In this document: piece after piece, positions 1-7,449 of the stretch
How the letters are laid out: each line of letters opens with the position of its first letter
How positions within the stretch are numbered: the stretch's first letter is position 1
From: Bordetella parapertussis
GTDB taxonomy: Bacteria; Pseudomonadota; Gammaproteobacteria; Burkholderiales; Burkholderiaceae_C
Direction of reading: 5' to 3'
Assembly (NCBI GenBank): GCA_945888535.1
Contig: CAMDAN010000095.1
Coordinates: 1 to 8,681, forward strand
Length of the DNA: 8,681 nt
The notes under the pieces: model-generated
Database searches by the model: none
The model's input: the letters and a program-made list of their open reading frames with translations, nothing else
What the model was told of the DNA's origin: nothing
Translations under genes and position numbers: made by a program

Positions 1-934
1 GATTCAGCGCTAAGCCAATGGTTGTAGTGTTACTGCCGCTATTGGCTGTGCTGGTTGCGGAGCCGTTGTTGTCAGTAGCAATATATTTTCCAACCAGGTC
101 AAGCGTAGGTAGGTGACCCGCTTGCGCTTTTTTTGTTTCAAGTTTTGCAATCTCGAAGGCAACTTGAAGTTGAAGCAGCCCTTGGTTTTCCATCTGAGAT
201 TGGGAGACCCAGACATTGACGTCATCTGGCGAGACTGCATTCAATACAACTGGCGCAGCAACTGATTTTGGTTTGACTTCGGTACCACCTACTAACTGAG
301 TTAACGCTAAGTTCTTGACGCGCAAATCATTGTCGGCTGCAATTTCTTGGGCCAGCACCAAGTCATACCGCGCTTGGGCTTCTCGTGTGTCCGTAATGGT
401 TGCAGTGCCTACTTCAAAATTTCGTTTGGCTGAAGCCAATTGCTCTTGGACAGCTGTTTTTTGGGCTTTTACAAACTGCAAGCTGTCACTTGAAGCCAAC
501 ACGTCAAAATACGCTTGGCTTAGGCGCACGATCAAATCTTGCTCGGCAGCCTTGAGTGCGGAACTCGCTGTTTCAGCGCCTTTGATACCTTGAGCGTAGG
601 TGGCCCAGTCAGCCGGTCTAAACAGTGGCTGTGATGCACTTAAGGTTGCGGATTGCGTTCCAAAGACACGGTCTATAGCGGCGGCAGCACTTTCATAATT
701 GGTTCGCGATGAACTCAGGTCCAAGCTTGCCTTAGGCAGCAACAGCGCTTTGGCTTGGTCTGCTTTAGCCAACGTCGCATCAAATTGAGCCTTGGCCGAT
801 TGGTAAGTCGCGTCATAGCCACGCGCGGACTGGTACAAATCGAGCAAGCTTTGTGCTTGTGCGCCAGCGCCCCATCCGATTGCCAATACCAAGGGCAAGA
901 AGCGAAGGCGGGTAGGTGGGGTGAGTCGAATCAT
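1..934 (-). CDS. tolC: TolC-family outer-membrane efflux channel (3' end outside window)
   Basis: This is the outer-membrane channel that would complete the tripartite pump encoded upstream; TolC-family trimers form a beta-barrel in the outer membrane and a long alpha-helical tunnel in the periplasm. Only the first 311 codons are present, because the gene runs off the left edge. Residues 1-27 form a signal peptide: basic start (MIRLTPPTRLR), hydrophobic core, then AQA before the likely cleavage at Gln28. The mature part begins SLLDLYQSA, typical of the family. Helical stretches at about 117-215 include QAYFDVLAS, EQLASAKRNFEVGTATITD and TREAQARYDLVLAQ, all familiar TolC wording. The internal duplication of the family is visible: LLLPKASLDL near 64-73 recurs as GHLPTLDL near 273-280. 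A Ser/Thr/Asn/Gly-rich stretch at 286-305 probably is an extracellular loop. ATG at 934 is chosen because it opens the signal peptide; the Shine-Dalgarno signal is weak. It lies 23 bases after the methyltransferase gene. The family is sure; whether it serves only this pump or also type I secretion is open. Confidence 0.93.
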   Translation of the reverse strand, partial: MIRLTPPTRLRFLPLVLAIGWGAGAQAQSLLDLYQSARGYDATYQSAKAQFDATLAKADQAKALLLPKASLDLSSSRTNYESAAAAIDRVFGTQSATLSASQPLFRPADWATYAQGIKGAETASSALKAAEQDLIVRLSQAYFDVLASSDSLQFVKAQKTAVQEQLASAKRNFEVGTATITDTREAQARYDLVLAQEIAADNDLRVKNLALTQLVGGTEVKPKSVAAPVVLNAVSPDDVNVWVSQSQMENQGLLQLQVAFEIAKLETKKAQAGHLPTLDLVGKYIATDNNGSATSTANSGSNTTTIGLALN

Positions 935-957
935 GTAATGTTCTCGAAAGGGAATAG

Positions 958-1620
958 TTAAAAAACGAATTGCGACGTTTCAGCAAAATTTTCCAAGCGA
1001 GGCGCGTTGGCATCCCACAGCTTGACGCTGTGAAAGTCGGTATCGCCTACGCGGGTAAACAAAGTCGCACTCATGATGGGTTCGTCGCCCACGATAGCGA
1101 TGAGTCGGCCACCGGTTGTGAGTTGTTCTAAGAGTTGTTTTGGAACTTTGGCCACGGAGCCGCTGAGCATGATGGCGTCGAAAGGTCCTTCAGCCAGTAA
1201 GCCCTGCGAAGCATCTGCGACCCGAACTTCTACATTTTTAATGCCTGAGTTTTGAAGGTTGGTGTAGGCCAAATCTGCCAATTCGGGTTGAATATCCAAA
1301 GTCAAAACGCTTTTAGCTTGGTGTGCGAGCAAGGCGGCCAAGTAACCTGAGCCAGCGCCTATCTCTAAAACCCGTTCATGTTTTTGAACATGGAGGTCTT
1401 GTAACAGCCGGGCTTCCAAGCGGGGAGCAAGCATGCATTGCCCGTATCCGATGGGAATCTCAAGATCAGCAAATGCAAGCGCTTGGTGTGCCGCAGGGAC
1501 AAACTCCTCACGCGCTACGACGGTGAGCAATTCAAGGATGTGGGTATCAAGAACGTTCCATGGACGAATTTGCTGTTCGATCATATTGAAGCGAGCTTGT
1601 GGAGTGTTGCTGATTTTCAT
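958..1620 (-). CDS. PCMT-family (protein-L-isoaspartate methyltransferase-like) SAM-dependent methyltransferase
   Basis: The 220-residue protein resembles protein-L-isoaspartate O-methyltransferase (PCMT family), a cytoplasmic enzyme that uses S-adenosylmethionine to start repair of isomerised aspartate. The SAM-binding motif I is clear at 84-92 (VLEIGAGSG), followed by YLAALLA; an acidic residue at the end of strand 2 (LDI, Asp109), the FDAIMLSGSV segment at 147-156 and GGRLIAIVG at 170-178 complete the fold. The N-terminal FNMIEQQIRPWNVLD (11-25) is characteristic of the version found next to tolC in Burkholderiales, from memory. Oddly, the place where true repair enzymes have Gly-Gln-Thr-Ile-Ser reads Gly-Gln-Cys-Met-Leu (60-64), so the usual substrate-contacting Thr and Ser are absent and the real substrate is uncertain. 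ATG at 1620 is the longest start and has little ribosome-binding signal; Met13 is an alternative. The gene lies 53 bases after the RND gene and 23 before tolC, so it is probably co-transcribed. The fold is sure, the isoaspartate activity is not. Confidence 0.9.
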   Translation of the reverse strand: MKISNTPQARFNMIEQQIRPWNVLDTHILELLTVVAREEFVPAAHQALAFADLEIPIGYGQCMLAPRLEARLLQDLHVQKHERVLEIGAGSGYLAALLAHQAKSVLTLDIQPELADLAYTNLQNSGIKNVEVRVADASQGLLAEGPFDAIMLSGSVAKVPKQLLEQLTTGGRLIAIVGDEPIMSATLFTRVGDTDFHSVKLWDANAPRLENFAETSQFVF

Positions 1621-1673
1621 GGCAGGTGGGAATTGGGGTTAAGCGATTGGGAGTAACAAAATCTAATGTGATT

Positions 1674-4600
1674 TTACTGGGGGTGGGCCAAATCTTCTGG
1701 GTTTGTGGGTTTTTCCAAGCCCATCAATCGGCGTATCCATTGCGCTAGATCATCCATATAGCAATAAACCACAGGAACGACGACAAGTGTCAGTAGCGAC
1801 GAGGTAATGACGCCCCCGATCACCGCTTGTCCCATAGGCGCACGCATTTCAGAGCCCTCAGTGAGCGCAAAAGCCAGAGGCACCATACCAAAAATCATCG
1901 CCAGCGTAGTCATCAAGATTGGGCGCAACCGCACCTTAGCGGCCATAAGCAAAGCGGCATTGCGGTCCATGCCTGGTATTCGCTGGCCTTGGGCGTCAGT
2001 GGATTCTTCACGCGCACGAATCGCAAAGTCAACCAGCAAGATAGCATTTTTCGTCACCAAGCCCATCAGCATCACCACGCCGATGACAGAAAACATGGAA
2101 AGGGTGGAGTTAAACATCATTAACGCCAACACCACCCCGATGAGCGTTAAGGGCAGGGCGGTCATTAGGGCGATAGGCTGTAGAAAGCTCTTGAACTGGC
2201 TTGCCAAAATCATATAGATGAAAACAATCGCTAAGACCAGCGCAGAGATGGCATAGCTAAATGCTTCAGCCATGTCTTTGGTTGAGCCGCCAAATTTAAA
2301 GATATATCCCTGCGGCATCGCGATGCTGTCCATCACCTTTTTAATATCTGCAGAAACCTCGCCAGCAGAACGTCCTGTCACGTTGGCGCTCAAAGACACT
2401 TCGCGCATTAAGTCGCGCCGATTGACTTGATTGGGACCGGTTGACTCGGCTACCACAGCGACTTGGTTGAGTCTGACGATGCGTGAACTGCCATCAGCAT
2501 TCGTACCCATCGCAAAAGGTATTTGTTCAAGGTCTTGAGGTGAGTTACGGGCTTGCGGGTTGAGTCGCACGTTGACGTCATAGGTCTGGTCGTCCGCTGC
2601 GCGCCAGTTGCCAACGGTTTGACCCGCCACCAAGGTACGCAGACTAGCCCCAATTTGCGAAATACTCAGCCCGAGGTCAGAGGCGAGCTCGCGTTTGACT
2701 TGAATATTAAGTGTTGGTTTATTGGGTTTGACACTGGAATCTAGATCGACAAGACCCGGGATAGCGCTAATTTTTTCAAGTGCCGAGTTAGTTATCCGAT
2801 CTAAAGTAGCGCTATCAGGACCTTGAATAAAAAATCGAATTTGTTTACTTCCACCTACAGAGTCATTCAATCCTATGTGTGTCACGGTGATACCCGGAAC
2901 TTGCTTTAATCGCTCCCTCAAAATCCCTGACATTTCTTCAATGCCGAGCTTTCGATTTTTGCGATCTACCAAACGGATATAAATACTTGCATAGATTTTT
3001 CCTTGTGCGCTTCCCGTATTGATGCTTGTTACGGTATAGCGGACTTCAGGAAAGTTACGAACGATGGCTTCTACTTGTTTGGCTTTTGATTCGGTGACTT
3101 CGAGTGAGGAGCCTACTGGCGTATTGAAGTTGAGTGTAGTTTCGGAAAAGTCAGACTTAGGAACAAACTCTGTTCCTAAAAGTGGCACCATAAAAATACT
3201 CATTATAAATATCCCAATGGCTAGAAAAACAGTTTTAAGCTTGTGAACCAAAGCCCATCTCAAAATACTTTGGTAGCCTTCTGCTAAGGATTCAGTTGCG
3301 CGTTCAAACCAACTCGTCACCCGACCGATCGTTTTGTCATAAAAGCTAACGGGGGGCCCTCTTAGGCTGTGGTGTTCGATGGTGGGGTCGTGCCAAATGC
3401 TTGAGAGCATGGGGTCGAGCGTAAAGCTCACAAACATCGAAATAAGAACCGCTACTACGATCGTGAGTCCAAACTCATGAAAGAACTTTCCAATAATTCC
3501 ACCCATAAATCCAATGGGCAAAAAGACTGCAACGATTGACATTGTGGTTGCAAAAACAGCCAAGCCAATTTCTTGGGTTCCGTCTAAGGAGGCTTGATAG
3601 GGTGTTTTTCCCATCTGAATATGGCGAACAATGTTCTCGCGCACCACAATCGCATCATCAATCAGCAAGCCCACGCACAAGCTCATAGCCATCATGGTGA
3701 TCATGTTGATCGTAAAGCCCAACATGTTCATGAAAAGAAATGTGCCGATCAATGCGATTGGTAAGGTAAGCCCTGTGATGACCGTCGAACGCCAAGAATT
3801 CAAAAACAAAAATACGATCAGTACCGTTAAAAGTGCGCCTTCGATAAGGGTGCGGCGAACGTTTTCAACAGAGACACGAATTTGACGAGAATCATCACTG
3901 ACCTGCTCTAGTTTGATGCCAGGCGGAAGTTGTTTTTTAAGTTCAATGAGCGTTTTTTGAAGCCCGTCAACGACTGCAATGGTGTTCTCATCTTGCGATT
4001 TTTGAACCGTCACCAGCAATGTGCGTTGTCCGTTATACAAGGCCAAACTCTCAACCTCTTGGGCTCCATCGCGCACTTGTGCCAGTTGCTCAATCCGAAT
4101 CGGTGCGCTATTTTTTCTCGCAACGATGATCTTTCCAAAATCCTCAGGACGTTGCATCCGAGCAGCAATTTGGATCACACGCTCTTGCTCTAAAGAACGG
4201 ATGCTCCCGACTGGAAGATCTTGGTTCTCATTGCGAACTGCGCTCACGACTTGGTCGGGCGTGATGCCAAAGGCTTCGAGCGCTTGGGGATTGAGGTAGA
4301 CGTTAATTTCGCGCTTGGTTCCACCCACCACAGTCGCCGAACCTACACCGCGAACATTCTCTAAGCGCTTCTTAAAAACCTGCTCAGCCCAATTGGTGAG
4401 TTCAACTGCAGACATTGCCGGTGCGTTTGACGTGGTGTCGGGCAAGACTGCAACCGACCAGACGGCCTTAGCTGAAGGATCGAACCGCAGTACACGCGGC
4501 TCTTTGACTTCAGCGCGTAACAGAGGTTTGACGGCGGCCACTTTTTCACGCACGTCGTCAGCTGCTTTTCGGCCGTCGACATGTAACCCAAACTCAATCA

Positions 4601-4874
4601 CCACCACCGACTGACCTTCATAGCTGCGCGAGGTGAGCGCGTTGATACCGGCAATCGAGTTGACGCTTTCTTCGATCTTTTTGGAGACTTCGCTTTCTAC
4701 AATTTCGGGGGATGCACCAGGGTAGTCCGCAATGACCACCACCACTGGAAAATCAATATTGGGGAACTGGTCAACCTGCATGCGCTGAAGTGAAAACAGG
4801 CCCAATACGACCAAGGCCATCATGACCATGGTGGCAAAAACGGGGTTTTGAAGGCTAACGCGGGTAAACCACAT
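1674..4874 (-). CDS. RND multidrug-type efflux pump, inner-membrane permease
   Basis: This 1066-residue protein is the proton-driven inner-membrane pump of a tripartite efflux system and belongs to the HAE (hydrophobic/amphiphilic compound) branch of the RND superfamily. Length matches the family (about 1020-1070). The first membrane helix is at about 11-30, followed by the first porter domain ([21 protein letters not shown]). Membrane helices 2-6 occupy about 340-490, with [13 protein letters not shown] in TM4 carrying the proton-relay pair Asp406-Asp407. A second large periplasmic region spans about 565-870, and helices 8-12 about 871-1040. Lys942 ([13 protein letters not shown]), Arg982 and Thr989 (RLRPILMTT) match AcrB Lys940, Arg971 and Thr978 by eye, so all relay residues are present. 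The double Asp argues against the heavy-metal (CzcA) branch. The N-terminal wording is closer to the MdtB/MdtC and SwrC type than to AcrB. The loop before TM11 is about nine residues longer than in AcrB. The start lies three bases after the adaptor stop, so translation is likely coupled. Substrate cannot be read from sequence. Confidence 0.96.
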   Translation of the reverse strand: MWFTRVSLQNPVFATMVMMALVVLGLFSLQRMQVDQFPNIDFPVVVVIADYPGASPEIVESEVSKKIEESVNSIAGINALTSRSYEGQSVVVIEFGLHVDGRKAADDVREKVAAVKPLLRAEVKEPRVLRFDPSAKAVWSVAVLPDTTSNAPAMSAVELTNWAEQVFKKRLENVRGVGSATVVGGTKREINVYLNPQALEAFGITPDQVVSAVRNENQDLPVGSIRSLEQERVIQIAARMQRPEDFGKIIVARKNSAPIRIEQLAQVRDGAQEVESLALYNGQRTLLVTVQKSQDENTIAVVDGLQKTLIELKKQLPPGIKLEQVSDDSRQIRVSVENVRRTLIEGALLTVLIVFLFLNSWRSTVITGLTLPIALIGTFLFMNMLGFTINMITMMAMSLCVGLLIDDAIVVRENIVRHIQMGKTPYQASLDGTQEIGLAVFATTMSIVAVFLPIGFMGGIIGKFFHEFGLTIVVAVLISMFVSFTLDPMLSSIWHDPTIEHHSLRGPPVSFYDKTIGRVTSWFERATESLAEGYQSILRWALVHKLKTVFLAIGIFIMSIFMVPLLGTEFVPKSDFSETTLNFNTPVGSSLEVTESKAKQVEAIVRNFPEVRYTVTSINTGSAQGKIYASIYIRLVDRKNRKLGIEEMSGILRERLKQVPGITVTHIGLNDSVGGSKQIRFFIQGPDSATLDRITNSALEKISAIPGLVDLDSSVKPNKPTLNIQVKRELASDLGLSISQIGASLRTLVAGQTVGNWRAADDQTYDVNVRLNPQARNSPQDLEQIPFAMGTNADGSSRIVRLNQVAVVAESTGPNQVNRRDLMREVSLSANVTGRSAGEVSADIKKVMDSIAMPQGYIFKFGGSTKDMAEAFSYAISALVLAIVFIYMILASQFKSFLQPIALMTALPLTLIGVVLALMMFNSTLSMFSVIGVVMLMGLVTKNAILLVDFAIRAREESTDAQGQRIPGMDRNAALLMAAKVRLRPILMTTLAMIFGMVPLAFALTEGSEMRAPMGQAVIGGVITSSLLTLVVVPVVYCYMDDLAQWIRRLMGLEKPTNPEDLAHPQ

Positions 4875-4877
4875 AAA

Positions 4878-6008
4878 TTACTTTGCGCCTTCTGTGCTGA
4901 CCACCGTGCCAACTACCATGGGCCCTGCAACACCTGCGAGTATTTTTTTACCTTTGCTAAGCCCATCAATTGCCACCATTGTTTTACCTTGGTGCTCTCC
5001 ACGGCTACTAAGCCCAACGGTTTGATGTTGAATTTTTCCGTCTTCTAAAACCTGGACATAGGGTTGGGGTTTGTCGGTGCGCACTGCGCTCAAGGGGATG
5101 GCAATCACGACCTGTGATCCTGTCGCCAATAGTCCCTGCGCATAAAAACCTTGGCGAAGTTGAGCGCTTTTATCAAGGCTTAAGTAGACCAAAACGGCGC
5201 GACTGCCGGCGGTAGCGCTTGGATTTATCCGTGCAACGGTTGCAGTGATGGATTGGCCGCTGCTTTCCACCGTAAGTTGGGCTTTTTGGCCAACCTTGAC
5301 ATGGACAGAGTCACCGGCTGCCAAACTGATTTCAAGTTCTAAGCGACTCAAGTCGACAATTTCAACCATGCGCGCTTCAATCGCAACGCGCTCACCGCTT
5401 TGCACTAATCGCTGGGATATTTGTCCGCTAATCGGCGCTCGGACGATGGCGTCATCGAGCGATTTTTGCGCCAAGTCGGCACCTGCTTGAGCAGCCAGGA
5501 AGGTCGCTTGCGCACCAGCGAGCGACGCGGAGGATGCGTCTAGCCCTGTTTTAGAAATAAAACCTTGGTCAACCAAAGCACGGTTGTTGTCGAAACTCCG
5601 TTTTGCAATATCCACCTGAGCTTTAGCGGCTTCAGCTTGTTGTTGAGCTTGGCGAACCCGTGCTAAATACTCAGTTGCGTCGATTCGCCCTAAGACTTGC
5701 CCTGCTTTGACAAAGTCACCTTCTCTCACAGAGAGTTCACGCAGTTCTCCCGCAACGCGGGCTTTCACGAAAGCGGAGTTAACGGCTTTGACTTGCCCCG
5801 AAATAGCGAGGCCCTGTTGCAGGTCCACCTCTTGGACTTCGAGTATGTCGGTGGCTGACAGTTGAACTGTGGGGGCGTTAGCCTGCGCAGCCTGCTGGGC
5901 TTGTAGAGTTTGCTTCTGTGCACTTTTTGCCGTGACCATTTTTACCGCACCTGCGGCTATCAATACCACAGCCAGTGCCAATGTAATCCATTTAACTTTG
6001 AGTTTCAT
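4878..6008 (-). CDS. RND efflux periplasmic adaptor (HlyD/MFP family)
   Basis: The adaptor joins the RND pump to the TolC-type channel across the periplasm. The 376-residue protein shows the usual order: an N-terminal membrane segment (about 7-25) after KLKVK; the first lipoyl half at about 80-110 (ARVAGELRELSVREGDFVKAGQVLGRID); a helical hairpin at about 112-186, rich in Ala, Gln and Lys; the second lipoyl half at 187-209 (IVRAPISGQI, then SGERVA); beta-barrel at about 215-300; and a membrane-proximal domain to the end. There is no lipobox, and I see no cysteine anywhere, so it is anchored by its N-terminal helix or is soluble after cleavage, unlike lipidated AcrA. At the hairpin tip Leu145 and Ser152 of the R-L-S channel-docking motif are present, but Asn141 stands where AcrA has Arg128. 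ATG at 6008 is the first in frame and is preceded by no clear Shine-Dalgarno sequence. It follows the repressor gene by 45 bases and ends three bases before the pump gene. Confidence 0.95.
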   Translation of the reverse strand: MKLKVKWITLALAVVLIAAGAVKMVTAKSAQKQTLQAQQAAQANAPTVQLSATDILEVQEVDLQQGLAISGQVKAVNSAFVKARVAGELRELSVREGDFVKAGQVLGRIDATEYLARVRQAQQQAEAAKAQVDIAKRSFDNNRALVDQGFISKTGLDASSASLAGAQATFLAAQAGADLAQKSLDDAIVRAPISGQISQRLVQSGERVAIEARMVEIVDLSRLELEISLAAGDSVHVKVGQKAQLTVESSGQSITATVARINPSATAGSRAVLVYLSLDKSAQLRQGFYAQGLLATGSQVVIAIPLSAVRTDKPQPYVQVLEDGKIQHQTVGLSSRGEHQGKTMVAIDGLSKGKKILAGVAGPMVVGTVVSTEGAK

Positions 6009-6053
6009 AGGGTGAGTAATCTGAATGAAAAAGGTGTGGGGCGAAATAGCGGT

Positions 6054-6737
6054 TTAACTGGAAAAATTTGCAGGGGGTTGCAAACTTAAGCCATTGAGCA
6101 AAATATCAATTTGCATGTCGAGGTACTTGCTTACATTCATGGACAATCCGTCAGCGCCTGATAAATGAGGCGCATTTTTCCAAAGCTCCACAAACATGAT
6201 GGGTGCCAGGACGGCGTAAAAACCATAGTTAGGGTCCAAAAGTCGGAATTCGCGGCGTTGTGTTCCACGGTCTAAGACACGGCGAATCAATTGCGTGCCC
6301 GGTTCAACGACCTCGACGCGGTAAAAATCGGCCAACTCAGGAAATTGCGCCCCTTCGCTAACCATAAGTTTGATGATGCCTGCGCCTTGTGACGCTGCAA
6401 TTCGGTTCCACCAAGCGTGTACAAAAATGCGCAGTAAGTCAGCGGTACTGCCCTCAAATTCATCGAGGGCCGCATTAAATTCCGAAAAATTGCCTGAAAT
6501 ATTTTGGCGAACAACCGCTTTAAATAATTCTTCTTTGCTCGCAAAGTACAAAAACAGAGTGCCTTTTGATACACCAGCGCGCTGCGCTACTTCTTCAACT
6601 TTGGTGGCGGCATAGCCTTTTTCGACAAAAAGGGCCAAAGCTGCGTCAAGCAGTTCCCCCGGACGCGCCTCTTTGCGCCGCTCGCGTTTGTGCGGGGCGG
6701 GGCAGACGAGGTCACGAAGGGTTTGGGGTAAGCTCAT
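6054..6737 (-). CDS. TetR/AcrR-family transcriptional repressor of the efflux operon
   Basis: This is a DNA-binding repressor of the TetR/AcrR family, which typically releases its operator when a pump substrate binds. From ATG at 6737 the protein has 227 residues. The N-terminal domain fits well: RPGELLDAALALFVEKGYAAT at 25-45, then the helix-turn-helix at about 46-66 (VEEVAQRAGVSKGTLFLYF) followed by ASKEELFKAVV. The C-terminal half (about 80-215) is the ligand-binding and dimerisation part, which varies between members and gives no ligand clue. The frame stays open upstream to 6854, but that extension (HIRMTLPSSAIHRK and so on) is unlike the family and would read through the promoter. ATG at 6737 has AAGAAG nine bases ahead (6747-6752). 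A 20-residue basic segment (HKRERRKEARP) precedes the domain. The gene is first in the pump cluster and divergent from msrA. It probably represses itself and the downstream pump genes; local repression is inference from position and the upstream inverted repeat. Confidence 0.93.
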   Translation of the reverse strand: MSLPQTLRDLVCPAPHKRERRKEARPGELLDAALALFVEKGYAATKVEEVAQRAGVSKGTLFLYFASKEELFKAVVRQNISGNFSEFNAALDEFEGSTADLLRIFVHAWWNRIAASQGAGIIKLMVSEGAQFPELADFYRVEVVEPGTQLIRRVLDRGTQRREFRLLDPNYGFYAVLAPIMFVELWKNAPHLSGADGLSMNVSKYLDMQIDILLNGLSLQPPANFSS

Positions 6738-6740
6738 AAT

Positions 6741-6760
6741 TACTGACTTCTTGGTTAGTA
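6741..6760. promoter_or_regulatory. Candidate operator: imperfect inverted repeat for the TetR-type repressor
   Basis: TACTGAC (6741-6747) and GTTAGTA (6754-6760) are inverted copies agreeing at 6 of 7 positions around a 6-base spacer; outward extension gives 7 of 9. The repeat lies just downstream of the predicted -10 box and contains the putative ribosome-binding site of the repressor gene. Such placement would block transcription start when occupied. Spacing suits a TetR-family dimer, but no binding site of a close relative is known to me for comparison. Confidence 0.45.
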
Positions 6761-6787
6761 GTTTAACGTTTTTTGGATTTGCGTCAA
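6760..6787 (-). promoter_or_regulatory. Candidate sigma-70 promoter for the repressor and efflux operon
   Basis: Reading the minus strand, TTGACG (6787-6782) matches the -35 consensus at 5 of 6 positions. After 16 bases comes TAAACT (6765-6760), matching the -10 consensus at 4 of 6. The start point would fall near 6753, giving a very short leader of about 15 bases before ATG at 6737. The -10 box abuts and shares one base with the inverted repeat. The A/T-rich spacer is compatible with a promoter. Confidence 0.45.
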
Positions 6788-6870
6788 AAAAGCGGGTATT
6801 CAAAGGTTTTCGGTGAATTGCAGAAGAAGGCAGTGTCATCCGTATGTGATTCAATAGGGAAAATCAAGTC

Positions 6871-6875
6871 AGGAG
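6871..6875 (+). promoter_or_regulatory. Ribosome-binding site of msrA
   Basis: AGGAG ends eight bases before ATG at 6884. It decides the start: the frame is open back to an ATG at 6773, but that start has no such signal, lies within the divergent promoter region, and would add 37 residues unlike the MsrA family. It is the clearest Shine-Dalgarno site in the window. Confidence 0.8.
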
Positions 6876-6883
6876 TTTTATCG

Positions 6884-7426
6884 ATGCAACATTCCACCCA
6901 AACCATTGCCCTGGGCGCCGGTTGTTTTTGGTGTGCAGAGTCCGTTTTTTTGCAAGTCAAAGGCGTCACGCAGGTGGAGTCTGGCTACAGCAACGGCCAT
7001 TTGCCTAATCCCACTTATGCCCGAGTCAGCAGCGGAACGAGTGGCCACAACGAAGTGGTGAAACTCGACTTTGATTCATCAGAAATCAGTGTTCACGAGG
7101 TGTTAGAGATTTTCTTTTTGATCCATGACCCCACAACCTTGAACCGCCAAGGCCATGACGTTGGGACCCAATACCGAAGTGCTATTTACTGCACCACCCC
7201 GGAGCAAGCAGAAGTGGCAAAGGCGATGGTGGCAGAGATTGATTTGAGTCGGCACTACGCCGACCCGGTAGTCACAGAAATCGCGATGCTAAGCCACTAC
7301 GCGCGTGCTGAGGAATACCACCAAGACTTCTTTGCTAAGAATCCAACCCAAGGCTACTGCATGGCCGTGGCTGCTCCCAAGGTTGAAAAATTCCGCAAGA
7401 CCTTTGCGAGGTTGGCACGAGGCTAA
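6884..7426 (+). CDS. msrA: Peptide-methionine (S)-S-oxide reductase MsrA
   Basis: MsrA reduces the S form of methionine sulfoxide, free or in proteins, back to methionine, repairing oxidative damage with electrons from thioredoxin. The 180-residue protein has the family length and landmarks: the catalytic motif GAGCFWCAE with Cys14 as nucleophile, [25 protein letters not shown] (31-55) followed by NEVVKLDFD, and [22 protein letters not shown] (81-102). AEEYHQDFF lies at 142-150 and QGYC near 156-159. Cys159 is in the place of a resolving cysteine. The motif has Cys17 where many members (GCFWG) have Gly, and Cys103 is a further cysteine. There is no signal peptide, so it acts in the cytoplasm. 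No MsrB domain is fused. It diverges from the repressor gene and is followed 19 bases later by the ABC transporter ATPase gene, with which it is probably co-transcribed. Identification is secure; a functional link to the transporter is not shown. Confidence 0.96.
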   Translation: MQHSTQTIALGAGCFWCAESVFLQVKGVTQVESGYSNGHLPNPTYARVSSGTSGHNEVVKLDFDSSEISVHEVLEIFFLIHDPTTLNRQGHDVGTQYRSAIYCTTPEQAEVAKAMVAEIDLSRHYADPVVTEIAMLSHYARAEEYHQDFFAKNPTQGYCMAVAAPKVEKFRKTFARLARG

Positions 7427-7449
7427 TGAACTACAAGCAACACGCATGA
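7426..7449 (+). other. Seven-codon reading frame bridging msrA and the ATPase gene (possible coupling leader)
   Basis: ATG at 7426 overlaps the msrA stop (TAATG) and opens MNYKQHA, which ends with TGA at 7447-7449, overlapping the ATPase start at 7446 (ATGA). A ribosome finishing msrA could re-start here and finish on the ATPase start codon, which itself lacks a Shine-Dalgarno site. The frame is so short that chance is a real alternative; a GAGG at 7419-7422 is too close to the ATG to count as a good ribosome-binding site. Confidence 0.25.

Larger units (their letters stand above)
6738..6883. other. Divergent intergenic region between the repressor gene and msrA
   Basis: These 146 bases are the only sizeable non-coding stretch. 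The left part holds the inverted repeat and the minus-strand promoter described separately. The right part ends with the msrA ribosome-binding site. On the plus strand I find no convincing -35/-10 pair for msrA: TTGGAT at 6773-6778 with TATTCA at 6797-6802 is a poor match (18-base spacer, 3 of 6 in the -10). I see no Fur- or Zur-like palindrome and no terminator. Confidence 0.7.

Noticed and set aside
813..1013. 66-codon minus-strand frame overlapping the tolC start and the methyltransferase end
   Set aside because: It is out of frame with both strongly supported genes; the tolC frame gives a signal peptide and family motifs over the same bases.
1658..1675. Possible terminator after the RND gene (AAAATC and GATTTT arms)
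   Set aside because: The stem is six mostly A/T pairs without a following T-run on the minus strand, and it overlaps the stop codon; it is too weak to end transcription.
1807..2217. 136-codon plus-strand open frame within the RND gene
   Set aside because: It is antisense to conserved membrane helices of the pump, has composition typical of a shadow frame and no recognisable domain; other long antisense frames in the pump gene were dropped for the same reason.
6773..6802. Possible plus-strand msrA promoter (TTGGAT, TATTCA)
   Set aside because: The -10 matches at only three positions and the spacing is 18; better evidence is needed to call it.
6738..6854. Upstream extension of the TetR-type repressor to ATG at 6854
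   Set aside because: It reads through the promoter region, adds 39 residues unlike the family, and the internal ATG at 6737 has a ribosome-binding-like sequence and gives a normal length.
6773..6883. Upstream extension of MsrA to ATG at 6773
   Set aside because: AGGAG stands just before ATG at 6884, and the extra 37 residues do not resemble MsrA or a convincing signal peptide.
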